Part shown: positions 16,236 through 24,887 of the stretch, piece after piece
How positions within the stretch are numbered: position 1 is the stretch's first letter
How the letters are laid out: the number at the start of each line of letters is the position of its first letter
DNA from: CAZTNW01 sp964614945
GTDB taxonomy: Bacteria > Caldisericota > JANLFM01
NCBI GenBank assembly: GCA_964614945.1
Contig: CAZTNW010000002.1
Coordinates: 1-64,000 of the forward strand
Direction: 5' to 3'
DNA length: 64,000 nucleotides
Made by a program: the position numbers and the translations under genes
Notes under the pieces: model-generated
Told to the model about the DNA's origin: nothing
The model's database searches: none
What the model saw: the letters and a program-made list of their open reading frames with translations, nothing else

Positions 16236-17411
16236 TCACAGGATGGACAGGGAGCGCGAGATATCCTCAGCGAGATCGGCGAAATCCTCGAGCCCGACTG
16301 ACAGGCGCAAGAGACCATCAGAAATTCCCCGAGCCGCTCTTTCCTCCTCGTTTAGCATCCTGTGAGAGGAGGAGGCCGGATGCATGATCAGGGTGTACAC
16401 ATCCCCCAGCGAGGCCACCCGCTTTATCAACTTGAGGGAATCCTGGAATTTGACTGCCGCGGCATATCCGCCTTCCAGCTCGAAGGCCAGGATCCCACCA
16501 AAGCCGGTCATCTGTTCGCAAGCGATGGCATACTGGGGATGGGAAGGCAACCCCGGGTAATGCACCCTGCGCACTTTACCCTGCTGTTCGAGGTTAAGAG
16601 CTAATTTCAGCGCTGTTTCTCCGCTCCTTGCCATTCTCAGGGCCAGGGTCTGCAGTCCACGAGCCAGGAGAAAAGCCTCAAAGGGAGAAAGGTTACCGCC
16701 CATCTGTCGATGGTAGACTTTCCGCATGGGCTCAATCAGTTCCTTTTTCCCTGCCACTACCCCTGCCATGAGGTCGCCATGCCCACCGAGGAACTTAGTG
16801 GCGGAGTGCACGACCAGGTCGCAACCGGCCTGAAGCGGGGTCTGGAAAAACGGGGTGGCGAAAGTTGAATCCACCAGGGAACAGATATCGTATTCACGGG
16901 CGAAGGAAGTCAGCTCGCGCAAGGGCAAGACCTTGAGAATGGGGTTTCCTGGGCTTTCGAGGAAGAGAAGCCTGCTCCTCTTCCTGAGGATTTTCCTGAG
17001 CCCCGAGAGATCGAGCGTATCTACAAAGGTCACCTCGATTCCCCATCTGGGCAGGATTTGCGTGAACAGGTTATGGGTTCCTCCGTAAATTGATTGCTCG
17101 CTGATTAAATGATCTCCCGCCTTAAGCTGGCTCGCGAGGGCCACGGTGATGGCGAACATTCCCGATGCACAGAGCAGCGCCTCTTCCGCTTCCTCTAAAG
17201 AGGCGATCTTCTCCTCGACATAGCGGACTGTGGGGTTAGCGTAACGTGAATAGACATACCCTTCGTCCAGCTGAAAGCGACGAAAGGCATCGTCGCTGGA
17301 TGTGAAGGCAAATGCTGCGGAAGAAACGATAGGGGTAACCATCGTCCCCCAGTGATCCTCTTCCCTCCCAGCATGCACCGCCCGAGTGGAGAAACCGTAT
17401 TTCTTGGTCAT
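16236..17411 (-). CDS. Trans-sulfuration PLP enzyme (cystathionine/methionine gamma-lyase type)
   Basis: PLP enzyme of the Cys/Met metabolism family, 391 residues. Landmarks are 'STRAVHAGREEDHWG' at the N-terminus, 'YSRYANPTVR', 'ALLCASGMFAITVAL', 'LESPGNPILKV', 'VDSTFATPFFQTPL' and the PLP lysine K206 in 'HSATKFLGGHGD'. The C-terminal 'HPASSSHRMLNEEER' is often found in methionine gamma-lyases and O-acetylhomoserine-type enzymes. Which reaction it catalyses is undecided: gamma-lyase, gamma-synthase or sulfhydrylase. It lies between a DUF401 permease upstream and birA downstream on the same strand. Confidence 0.9.
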   Translation of the reverse strand: MTKKYGFSTRAVHAGREEDHWGTMVTPIVSSAAFAFTSSDDAFRRFQLDEGYVYSRYANPTVRYVEEKIASLEEAEEALLCASGMFAITVALASQLKAGDHLISEQSIYGGTHNLFTQILPRWGIEVTFVDTLDLSGLRKILRKRSRLLFLESPGNPILKVLPLRELTSFAREYDICSLVDSTFATPFFQTPLQAGCDLVVHSATKFLGGHGDLMAGVVAGKKELIEPMRKVYHRQMGGNLSPFEAFLLARGLQTLALRMARSGETALKLALNLEQQGKVRRVHYPGLPSHPQYAIACEQMTGFGGILAFELEGGYAAAVKFQDSLKLIKRVASLGDVYTLIMHPASSSHRMLNEEERAARGISDGLLRLSVGLEDFADLAEDISRSLSIL

Positions 17412-17443
17412 TTCGAGAACTCCTTTCCTTCGGACCTATTTGT

Positions 17444-18664
17444 TCACCAGATGAATTTCAGGGCGAACCCGGCAACGATGATAGAAAGAGCCGCAGGCAA
17501 GAGCAGCCGGTACAATTTGCCCCACTCCGCCTTGAAATATTCCCTGGTGAGGACGAGACAGAGATGGACCGGGGAGATCAGCACTCCCGCAAAGCCACAT
17601 GCGTACGACAGAGCCACCAGGGAGAGGTTCACGGGGGTACCGTAAATGTTCAAAAGCAATGGAAAGGCGACGGCAACGAAGGCCTGGGTTACCCCGGTCA
17701 GGACTCCAACTAAGAAAGGAAGGAAGGAGGCGAGGAAAAGCGAAGGTACCTGGGTGCTGTGGAAAAAGGCGGAGAGTTCGTTTACCGCTCCACTGTTGAG
17801 CAAAGTATCTTTGAAGATCATCACCCCGAAGACCAAAAAGACGGTGTTCAGGGAGAAGGATTTGACAATAAGTTGCCAGAAGTTGGCCGGCTTCCATTTT
17901 TGGGTAAGGGCTGCCCAGAGAAACATCGCCAGCAGAACCCCGGTGAGAGAATAAAGGAGATCCAGATGGAAAGCCAGAACCAGAACGAGGACCGTGAGCA
18001 CCGGCAGAATAGCAAGGAACAGATCAAGCAGATCTCTCCATCTCTTCTTTCTCCTCTCGATCGGAGCCCGGCGCATCTTCAGACCAGGAAAAGCTATAAT
18101 TGCGCCAGCGATCACTGCAACCAGGGTTAGGGGGGCCTGGTGGAAGATGATATTTTGCACGGGAATAACGAGGAGAGCGGAAGCTAAAATCAAGCCGGGG
18201 TAGAGAGGGAATACGTATTCCCAGATGTGGCGGAACCAATAATTGATGAAGCTGCGCTTCTCTGCTGTGAGCTCATAGTCCTTGCTCGCTTCGGCCACCA
18301 GGGGGGCCGAAAACACGGCGCCGCCGGCGGAAGGCAAGAAACCTAAAAAAGCCGGGAGAAAGGACATTACAAGTCTATGATCGCTTATCAGCCGTTTCAG
18401 AGCACCGACCATGGATTCTAAAAGTCCAGTCCGTCTCAGGGTTCCTTCCAGAAACTGGATCAGGATCAGCGAACCTACAAGGTTTAAGGTCGCAAAATCA
18501 ATGCAGGTGTGGAAGGCCATCACGATCCAGGGCCAAACCCCCATGGAGAAAAGCAAAGAAAGGATAAAAGAGCCAGCAAGCATGATCAGTCCAATGTTCC
18601 ACCGCCGGGCAATGAGGACTATGATCAGGATAAAAACAGCAAGTACCTTGAGGAAGCTAATCAT
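17444..18664 (-). CDS. DUF401 family membrane permease-like protein
   Basis: A 406-residue polytopic membrane protein, about 10-12 helices. It shows the conserved DUF401 segments 'FLPSAGGAVFSAPLVAEASK' and 'YWFRHIWEYVFPLYPG'. The family is distantly related to anion/organic-acid permeases, but no transport function is established. It sits 30 bases upstream of the trans-sulfuration enzyme and overlaps the small membrane protein gene upstream by eight bases. The context (sulfur amino-acid enzyme downstream) would allow an amino-acid or sulfur-compound substrate, but this is a guess. Confidence 0.8.
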   Translation of the reverse strand: MISFLKVLAVFILIIVLIARRWNIGLIMLAGSFILSLLFSMGVWPWIVMAFHTCIDFATLNLVGSLILIQFLEGTLRRTGLLESMVGALKRLISDHRLVMSFLPAFLGFLPSAGGAVFSAPLVAEASKDYELTAEKRSFINYWFRHIWEYVFPLYPGLILASALLVIPVQNIIFHQAPLTLVAVIAGAIIAFPGLKMRRAPIERRKKRWRDLLDLFLAILPVLTVLVLVLAFHLDLLYSLTGVLLAMFLWAALTQKWKPANFWQLIVKSFSLNTVFLVFGVMIFKDTLLNSGAVNELSAFFHSTQVPSLFLASFLPFLVGVLTGVTQAFVAVAFPLLLNIYGTPVNLSLVALSYACGFAGVLISPVHLCLVLTREYFKAEWGKLYRLLLPAALSIIVAGFALKFIW

Positions 18665-19115
18665 CTGGCGCCTCTGTATACTCCTTTCCTTGTAGTCGCC
18701 TTTTTTGCGCTTTTAAACGAAGCTCCTTTTCCAGGCGCCACGATCTCATGGAGCGGGGAGGCACCGGACGGAGTAGTTCTCGCAAGATTATATAGAAAAT
18801 TACACCAAAAAGTGCCGGCCAGGCATAGAGGAGAAAATAAAAGAAGAGTCTGCCCAATAATATGGGTAGTCCCGCGTTTTTTAAAAAAAAGAGGTAATAG
18901 GCGAAGATTCCTACAAGATAAAGGGAGAGCGCAAATAAGAAAAATAGAGCGTTACCCTTCCGGCGGAGAATAATAAGGGAGAGGGAAAAGAAAGAGCTGA
19001 AGAGCAGGACGATGAACAACCAGGGCGAATCCAGAACCTTGGTGTAAGTGACTGCAGCAAGTTCAAATGCAGCAAGCGACAGGCCCAAGAGGAAGTACAG
19101 TACAACTTTTTTCAT
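18657..19115 (-). CDS. Hypothetical membrane protein, 152 residues
   Basis: No family recognised. Four hydrophobic segments are visible (about residues 4-24, 31-50, 57-78 and 84-112), then a basic, arginine/lysine-rich cytoplasmic tail of about 40 residues ('SWRLEKELRLKAQKRR'). It is the first gene of the minus-strand run leading through DUF401 to birA and is translationally coupled to DUF401 by an eight-base overlap. Its promoter must lie in the short divergent gap shared with the AI-2E transporter gene. Confidence 0.65.
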   Translation of the reverse strand: MKKVVLYFLLGLSLAAFELAAVTYTKVLDSPWLFIVLLFSSFFSLSLIILRRKGNALFFLFALSLYLVGIFAYYLFFLKNAGLPILLGRLFFYFLLYAWPALFGVIFYIILRELLRPVPPRSMRSWRLEKELRLKAQKRRLQGKEYTEAPDD

Positions 19116-19128
19116 GACACAAAGATAG

Positions 19129-19134
19129 TATAAT
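19129..19134 (+). promoter_or_regulatory. -10 element upstream of the AI-2E transporter/alaS operon
   Basis: A consensus TATAAT 22 bases before the TTG start. Only a T-rich stretch (CTTTTT) is found at the -35 position, so this is a partial promoter call. Confidence 0.4.
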
Positions 19135-19156
19135 ACAAGGCAATTCGGAGCCGTAG

Positions 19157-20284
19157 TTGAGCTTAATTAGCCGTTTCAAAGAAAATTCTAATTTGCTGTG
19201 GAAAGTGGGGCTGAGCGTGAGCCTGGTTCTGGCAATCCTCCTTGCCCTCTATCTCCTATTCTATCTTCTGGGAAACCTGGCTTCCATCATCAGCATTCTC
19301 TTCTTCGGCGCAGTGCTGTCCTTCCTCCTGCATCCTTTCGTCAACCTGCTGGCTCGTTTTATCCCCCGCACCCTGGCAGTCCTCGTAAGCCTGATCACCT
19401 TCCTCGCGATTTTTGTCGTTATTTTTTATTTTCTCACTCCCACCATCGTGCAGCAGCTGTTGATCCTGCGGGACAACATTCCTATTCTCATCGACTATCT
19501 GCAGCAATTAATGGGGGATCTTGACCGCTTTCTTAACTCCCTGGGCATCGGTCTCTCCCTCAGCCTGGTCTCACAACAGCTGACCGCCTACCTGCAGGGG
19601 GCGATTGCCAACATTGTCAGTCAGGCCCTGGCTTTCGGAGTCAGCTTGATCGCCCTGATCGTGCAGATCTTCCTCGTTTTGCTGGTGGCATTCTTTTTCA
19701 GCAGGGACTGGCCGCGAATTAAGGAGAGAGCGCTCGTTTTCCTGGGTAGACGCTGGAAAAGACTGAATAAGGAATTGCTTAACGCCCTCTCTACCACCAT
19801 CAGCCGATATGTGCTTGCCCTGATCCTCTCGGCCTCTGTAGTCGGGGTACTCATCGCCACGGGCACCACCATCCTGGGGGTATCCTATTCCTGGATCCTG
19901 GGAATAATTGCCTTCTTCGGAGAGTTTGTCCCCTACCTGGGGCCTATTTTCTCCGCGGGCGCAGCCGTAATCCTTTCTCTGGGACGGCCGCCGCTTTTTC
20001 TCCTGTATCTCGTACTCTTCTATATCGTGGTACAGGCTCTGCAAAATTACCTGATCTCGCCTGCAATCATGTCCAAGCGAATGGGCTTTCATCCGCTCCT
20101 CGTGATCCTTGCGGTTTTAGCCGGTGGCGTTCTATTCGGTTTCTGGGGAGCAATTCTGGCCGTGCCGATCGTCTCCATTATTCGCAAAGCGTGGGAATTG
20201 CTGTCACTAAAGGAGGCGCTTCCCCTGAACCCCGATACCCCCAAAAGAGAGGAGTGTCATGACAAGCCAAGAACTGAGGACTAA
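19157..20284 (+). CDS. AI-2E family (PerM-like) membrane transporter
   Basis: A 375-residue membrane protein of the AI-2E/PerM family with about eight helices. The N-terminal hydrophobic pairs are followed by the long amphipathic stretch (about 100-150), the conserved 'LGVSYSWILGIIAFFGEFVPYLGPI' region near residue 240 and the C-terminal 'LQNYLISPAIMSKRMGFHPL' motif. Members act as exporters or ion/proton antiporters; the name does not prove autoinducer transport. It starts at TTG 19157 with GGAG upstream. The 3' end overlaps alaS by 26 bases, and this order next to alaS is common in Bacillota. Confidence 0.87.
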   Translation: MSLISRFKENSNLLWKVGLSVSLVLAILLALYLLFYLLGNLASIISILFFGAVLSFLLHPFVNLLARFIPRTLAVLVSLITFLAIFVVIFYFLTPTIVQQLLILRDNIPILIDYLQQLMGDLDRFLNSLGIGLSLSLVSQQLTAYLQGAIANIVSQALAFGVSLIALIVQIFLVLLVAFFFSRDWPRIKERALVFLGRRWKRLNKELLNALSTTISRYVLALILSASVVGVLIATGTTILGVSYSWILGIIAFFGEFVPYLGPIFSAGAAVILSLGRPPLFLLYLVLFYIVVQALQNYLISPAIMSKRMGFHPLLVILAVLAGGVLFGFWGAILAVPIVSIIRKAWELLSLKEALPLNPDTPKREECHDKPRTED

Positions 20285-22898
20285 ATTCCTCGAATTTTTC
20301 CGCAAAAGAGGGCACCTCGTACGACCGGGTATCTCCCTCGTGCCGGAGGACCCCACTCTCCTCTTTACCTCCGCCGGGATGGTACCGATGAAACCGTACT
20401 TTCTGGGGATAGAGGAACCACCTGCTCGCAGAATGGTCACAATTCAGAGATGCTTCCGCACTTCGGATATATATAATGTGGGACACACGCCCCGTCATCT
20501 GACCTTCCTGGAAATGCTGGGCAATTTTTCCGTGGGTGATTATTTCAAAGAGGGCGCTATTCAATACGCATGGGAGTTCATTACTGAAGAAATGGGCGTC
20601 CCGCGCGAACGGTTGTGGGTCTCCGTATTCAGAGACGACGAGGAAGCTTTCTCCATCTGGCGTAACAAAATCGATTTCCCGACGGAGCGCCTCGTCCGGC
20701 TGGGAGAGAAGGACAATTTCTGGGGACCGGTGGGAACTACGGGAACAGGTCCCTGCGGGCCTTGCTCGGAGATTTACTTCGATTTAGGAGAGGGCCCTGC
20801 GCCCGTCTCCCGTCCAGGCGACGAGACACAGCGCTTCGTAGAGATATGGAACCTCGTCTTCATGGAATTCAATAAGGATGAGAGCGGGATTTTGATCCCT
20901 CTGCAGCAAAAGAACATCGATACGGGGATGGGGCTCGAGCGCCTGGCCATGGTTATGCAGGGCGCAAAATCGATATTCGAAACAGACCTTTTCTCTCCCT
21001 TAATCGCTTCCCTAGATAAAATGAGCTTGCAAGATGAGCAGGGTGTGCGCAGCCGCCTATCTGCCGGTCGAGCAGAACAGACCATGGCCAGCCACCTGAT
21101 CGCCGATCATCTGAGAGCGATCACCTTCCTCGTGGCGGATGGGGTAATTCCCACCAATGAAGGGCGGGGTTATGTGCTGCGTCGTATCCTCCGCCGCGCC
21201 TTCCGCTTCGGCAGAAAGCTCAAATTATCGGAACCATTCCTCTATCAGTTAATACCCCAGGTAGTGGAGATTGTGAAGCCTGCCTATCCGGAACTCCAGG
21301 CGCGCCTGGCTTACATCCAGAAGATCGTCCAGACGGAGGAGGAGCGCTTCCGCCAAACTCTCGACGAGGGAATGGAGCTGTTCGAACAGCTAGCAAGAAC
21401 TCAGGGAGAAAAGCTGTTGAAGGGGGAGCAGGTCTTCAAGCTCTATGACACTTACGGCTTTCCCCTTGAACTCACTCAGGAACTGGCCGAGGAACGGGGG
21501 TTAAAAGTTGACGAGGAGGGGTTCAGGGTGGAAATGGAGAAGCAGCGCCAGAGAGCGCGGGTCGCCTTGAGGAAAGTGGGGATGGAAGCCTCTCCCACGG
21601 CAGCTTTAAGGGAAGAGAAGGGTGCTTGCCTCTTTGTTGGTTACGAGCTCGAGGAAGTGGACACCGCCGTTCTGGCCATCCTGCGGCAAGGAAAGGAAAT
21701 CCTCTCACTCTCCACAGGAGAAGAGGGAGAGGTTTTTCTGGAGCAAACTCCTTTCTACGGAGAAAAAGGAGGGCAGATCGGAGATCAGGGCTCCCTGCTC
21801 TGGGAGCAGGGAGAGGCCGAGGTTCTGGACACCCAGAGCCCTCTGGACGGGGTGATTCTCCACCGGGTGAAGGTAAGTCGGGGTAATCTTTCCACCGGTA
21901 TCGTAGTCGAAGCAAGAGTTGATCACGCTCGCAGGGCGGCGATCGCCCGGGCGCACACCGCTACTCATCTGCTCCACCGGGTTATCAGAAGAATAATCGG
22001 AGAACATGCCTCTCAGGCCGGCTCATTAGTCGAACCGGACAGGCTGCGCTTCGATTTCTCTCATTTTCAGGGGATCGAGCCTGAGAATTTGAGGAGGATC
22101 GAAGAGGAAGTGAACGCCCTGATGAGAGAAAATCTGCCCGTGAAAACGCAGAACCTGTCCCTTGAAGACGCCAAAACATCGGGCGCCATTGCCCTCTTCA
22201 CCGATAAATACAAGGATTCCGTGCGCATCGTAGAAGCAGGGCAATCCAAGGAGCTCTGTGGCGGAACCCATGTCCGGAGAACTGGGGACATCGGTTACTT
22301 TTTAATCCTTGAGGAGACAGGAGTGGGATCGAATTTGCGACGGATCGAAGCTTTAACCGGTGAATTGGCGGTAAAAAGAGGCCTGGAAGAAAGAGCAGTT
22401 CTGGCCGGGGTAGCGGAGATTCTCCACGCTCCACCTCTGAAGGCGGAGGGCAAATTGGTCAAGATCATGCAGGAAGAGGCGGAGGGGAAAAAGAAGGCCT
22501 TCTCTTTTCGAGAGCGCTACCTGCACGCCCTGGGGGTCAGTTTAGAACCAGACGCATCGATCAGTGAATTTCCTTCTGTAATTGCACAGCTGGAGGATTT
22601 AGACTTGGAGGCATTAACCCTTCTCTCTGATTTCGTTCTGGAGCGGATGGGACAGGGGCTCGTGATCTTGGGCTCCATCTGGGAGGAGAAGCCCCTCCTG
22701 CTCGTGCGTCTGAGCCGCGACCTAATTAAAAAGGGAATGCACGCTGGAAATTTGGCAAAGCAGCTCGGGGAAATTCTGGGAGGCTCGGGCGGAGGGAAAC
22801 CGGAAATGGGAAGAGCGGGGGGGAAAGAAGCAAGCTTGCTCCCCCTGACACTGACTAAAGTCAAGGAGCTGATCAGAACTGAGAACTCTGGCTCTTGA
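20259..22898 (+). CDS. alaS: Alanyl-tRNA synthetase
   Basis: Class II synthetase charging tRNA(Ala), with its own editing domain, 879 residues (normal). The N-terminal 'FLEFFRKRGH', 'LFTSAGMVPMKPYF' and 'QRCFRTSDIYNVGHTPRHLT' are catalytic-core signatures. The editing-domain zinc/water ligands appear as 'RAHTATHLLHRVIR' and 'ELCGGTHVRRTGDIG'. The C-terminal DHHA1-like domain ends with a glycine-rich 'GGSGGGKPEMGRAGGK'. It starts inside the AI-2E gene with an AAGAGAGGAG site. Its 3' end overlaps the proposed CTG start of ruvX by 20 bases. Confidence 0.97.
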   Translation: MTSQELRTKFLEFFRKRGHLVRPGISLVPEDPTLLFTSAGMVPMKPYFLGIEEPPARRMVTIQRCFRTSDIYNVGHTPRHLTFLEMLGNFSVGDYFKEGAIQYAWEFITEEMGVPRERLWVSVFRDDEEAFSIWRNKIDFPTERLVRLGEKDNFWGPVGTTGTGPCGPCSEIYFDLGEGPAPVSRPGDETQRFVEIWNLVFMEFNKDESGILIPLQQKNIDTGMGLERLAMVMQGAKSIFETDLFSPLIASLDKMSLQDEQGVRSRLSAGRAEQTMASHLIADHLRAITFLVADGVIPTNEGRGYVLRRILRRAFRFGRKLKLSEPFLYQLIPQVVEIVKPAYPELQARLAYIQKIVQTEEERFRQTLDEGMELFEQLARTQGEKLLKGEQVFKLYDTYGFPLELTQELAEERGLKVDEEGFRVEMEKQRQRARVALRKVGMEASPTAALREEKGACLFVGYELEEVDTAVLAILRQGKEILSLSTGEEGEVFLEQTPFYGEKGGQIGDQGSLLWEQGEAEVLDTQSPLDGVILHRVKVSRGNLSTGIVVEARVDHARRAAIARAHTATHLLHRVIRRIIGEHASQAGSLVEPDRLRFDFSHFQGIEPENLRRIEEEVNALMRENLPVKTQNLSLEDAKTSGAIALFTDKYKDSVRIVEAGQSKELCGGTHVRRTGDIGYFLILEETGVGSNLRRIEALTGELAVKRGLEERAVLAGVAEILHAPPLKAEGKLVKIMQEEAEGKKKAFSFRERYLHALGVSLEPDASISEFPSVIAQLEDLDLEALTLLSDFVLERMGQGLVILGSIWEEKPLLLVRLSRDLIKKGMHAGNLAKQLGEILGGSGGGKPEMGRAGGKEASLLPLTLTKVKELIRTENSGS
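22863..22868 (+). promoter_or_regulatory. Ribosome-binding site deciding the ruvX start
   Basis: AAGGAG inside the end of alaS, ten bases before CTG 22879. No ATG, GTG or TTG occurs in the ruvX frame between the upstream in-frame stop (22870-22872) and the conserved N-terminal motif, so this site supports a CTG start. Confidence 0.5.
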
Positions 22899-23316
22899 TG
22901 TGGGCGCTGTATACATAGGACTGGCACTCTCGGATCCTCTAAACTTAATTGCCCAGTCTTTCCCGACCTTGAGGCGCAAGAACCTGCAGGAGGACTTGGA
23001 GTATCTTATACGGCTCGTAAGAGAAAAGGGGGTTGAGGAAATAGTCGTGGGTTTGCCGCGCAGCCTGCAGGGAGGGGAGGGAGGAAAGCAAAGGGCGGAG
23101 GTTGAGGAATTTTCGCAGCAGTTGAGCGGCTGCCTGAAGATGCCAGTTGTCTTCTGGGACGAAAGATTCACTACTAAAATTGCTCTGGATCACCTGAAAC
23201 TGAGAAAGCGGAAACCATCGAGGGAAAAGGGCCTGGCGGATCAGGTAGCTGCTGTGATAATCTTACAGAGCTTCCTGGATCACAAGAACAGAAAGGGCAG
23301 AAACGACAGTGTTTGA
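22879..23316 (+). CDS. ruvX: RuvX/YqgF Holliday-junction resolvase-like nuclease
   Basis: RNase H-fold nuclease proposed to resolve Holliday junctions and/or process 16S rRNA precursor ends. Read from CTG 22879 it begins 'LRTLALDVGAVYIGLALSDP', which restores the catalytic aspartate of the family motif. The first conventional start, GTG 22900, falls after that residue. Further motifs are 'EIVVGLPRSLQGGEG', 'FWDERFTT' and 'KGLADQVAAVIILQSFLD'. Length is 145 residues, family-typical. It is flanked by alaS and DUF1292 as in other Bacillota. The usual IreB/DUF965 gene between alaS and ruvX is missing. The gene call is firm; the unusual start is inference. Confidence 0.88.
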   Translation: MRTLALDVGAVYIGLALSDPLNLIAQSFPTLRRKNLQEDLEYLIRLVREKGVEEIVVGLPRSLQGGEGGKQRAEVEEFSQQLSGCLKMPVVFWDERFTTKIALDHLKLRKRKPSREKGLADQVAAVIILQSFLDHKNRKGRNDSV

Positions 23317-23590
23317 CGAGGAAGAACTCAGAGAGATGACAGTGGCCAAATACGATGAGGTGGGGAGTCCTCACCAGTATCTGTATGCCGGTCGTTTCGG
23401 CCTGGACGAGAAAGAGTACGCAGTCTTCTATCCACTGGAGGAGGAACTGGGAGGCCCTGTGATCCTGCGCATCGAGGAAAATCGCCTGGTGGATATCTCC
23501 GATCCCAAGGAGGAGGAAGAGATCCTCGAAGCCCTGGAGGACTGGGAAGGAGAGCAGCAGTTTCAGGGGCATGAGGAGCTTTTCAACTAA
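23309..23590 (+). CDS. DUF1292 family protein (YrzB-like)
   Basis: A 93-residue acidic protein of unknown function. The position directly after ruvX and before mltG, together with the pattern 'KYDEVGSPHQYLYAGRFGLD', 'KEYAVFYPLEEE' and 'VILRIEENRLVDISDPKEEE', matches the DUF1292/YrzB family. It starts at GTG 23309, overlapping the ruvX end by eight bases, and ends inside the next gene. No catalytic motif is visible. Confidence 0.8.
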   Translation: MFDEEELREMTVAKYDEVGSPHQYLYAGRFGLDEKEYAVFYPLEEELGGPVILRIEENRLVDISDPKEEEEILEALEDWEGEQQFQGHEELFN

Positions 23591-24887
23591 AGCGCGGCTC
23601 CTTTACCCGGCCTTTCCATTTCTCCTCTCCGTTTTTCTTTTCATCTATCCTCTCTACCTTAACCCCCAGGTTCTTCTGGCTTTAATTGGCATAACTGAAA
23701 GGGCATCCCTCCGTGCGCTCGACTTTTTCTATGAGCCTCGCGCCCAGTTTCTCCTTGCCTTCACCATCCTTTTCCTCCTTTTCTGGGGGCTTTACTGTCT
23801 ATTGCAAGGAGAATGGGGCCATCGAGATCGTGGCCTAGACTTACCCCTGGCCTTCCTCCTCATCGCCCTCTTGATCTCCACTCTGCTCAACCCGGAGGCC
23901 AAGTCATTTTTTGGCGAAGCGAGAAGGGCGGAGGGGTTCCTTTCGCTTCTCTCATATGCCGCCCTTTTTCTCTTCGCCGAAAACTTCCTCCAACATGAGA
24001 AGGCGCGGCGGCTTGCTCTGGCTTCCTTGACCGCCGCAGGGATAATTGTCGCCGCCTACGGCCTCCTTCAATTCTCCGGCCTGGAGGTGCTCCCCCGGGA
24101 TTTCATCCGCCTCAAGTGGGATCGCCCCTTCTCCACGATTGGCAATCCTATTTTCCTCGGCTCATTCCTTCTCCTGCTGCTGCCACTGCCCCTCTATTTC
24201 TTCCCTCGAACCGGGCCAGCGGGAAAGATCATCAGCGCCTCGTCCTCGCTTTTCTTTTTAGCTACTTTAATCCTCACCGGCTCGCGAGGGACCTGGTTGG
24301 GCCTTATATTCCTCCTTGGCCTCTTTTTCACCCTGCAAAAAAACAGCCTTTTGAGGCGGGGATTTCTTGCTGCCGCTATCGTTCTCCTTATCTTATTGGC
24401 CGTCTATGCCAACTTCTCCGGCCTGAATCTCCTGGAGAGGATCGAACAGGCCTTCGCTGATTCCGAGGAGAATACCTTAATGCAGCGCTTATACATCTGG
24501 CGAACAGCTATGAGCCCTCTCTTCGAACGCCCTCTGTTTGGTTGGGGGCCGGACGGCTTCGCTGACGCCTTTCCCCAGAATGCTGGGGAAGAGAGCCTGA
24601 GACTATTCGGCTCACTGGTTTACGTGGACAAGGCGCACAATGATCTGCTCCAGACCGCGGTGACTCTCGGACTGGTCGGGCTTTCAGCCTACCTTTTTCT
24701 GCTGGGTCGTTTCTTTTGGCTGGCCCTGCGGGAACATCATAAGGATGACCTCCTCGTCTATTCCTTGCCCGCCCTTCTCGGCTATTGGATTTCTCTGGAG
24801 CTCTCGTTCTCCGTGGTGAGCGTAGCGCCGGTGTTCTGGATTATAATGGGGATGTCATCCGGGAGATTCGGAATTGCAAAGGCATAG
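23571..24887 (+). CDS. O-antigen ligase/polymerase-like membrane protein
   Basis: A 438-residue integral membrane protein with about 12 helices. It carries the Wzy/WaaL-type periplasmic signature in the second half: 'TGSRGTWLGL' followed by a large loop with 'FGWGPDGFADAF' and 'DKAHNDLLQTAVTLGLVGL'. Such proteins ligate or polymerise lipid-linked glycans on the outer membrane face. It is unusual to find one between DUF1292 and mltG; both junctions are overlapping (20 bases upstream, 14 downstream), so it is fully integrated into the operon. The glycan substrate is unknown. Confidence 0.82.
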   Translation: MRSFSTKARLLYPAFPFLLSVFLFIYPLYLNPQVLLALIGITERASLRALDFFYEPRAQFLLAFTILFLLFWGLYCLLQGEWGHRDRGLDLPLAFLLIALLISTLLNPEAKSFFGEARRAEGFLSLLSYAALFLFAENFLQHEKARRLALASLTAAGIIVAAYGLLQFSGLEVLPRDFIRLKWDRPFSTIGNPIFLGSFLLLLLPLPLYFFPRTGPAGKIISASSSLFFLATLILTGSRGTWLGLIFLLGLFFTLQKNSLLRRGFLAAAIVLLILLAVYANFSGLNLLERIEQAFADSEENTLMQRLYIWRTAMSPLFERPLFGWGPDGFADAFPQNAGEESLRLFGSLVYVDKAHNDLLQTAVTLGLVGLSAYLFLLGRFFWLALREHHKDDLLVYSLPALLGYWISLELSFSVVSVAPVFWIIMGMSSGRFGIAKA

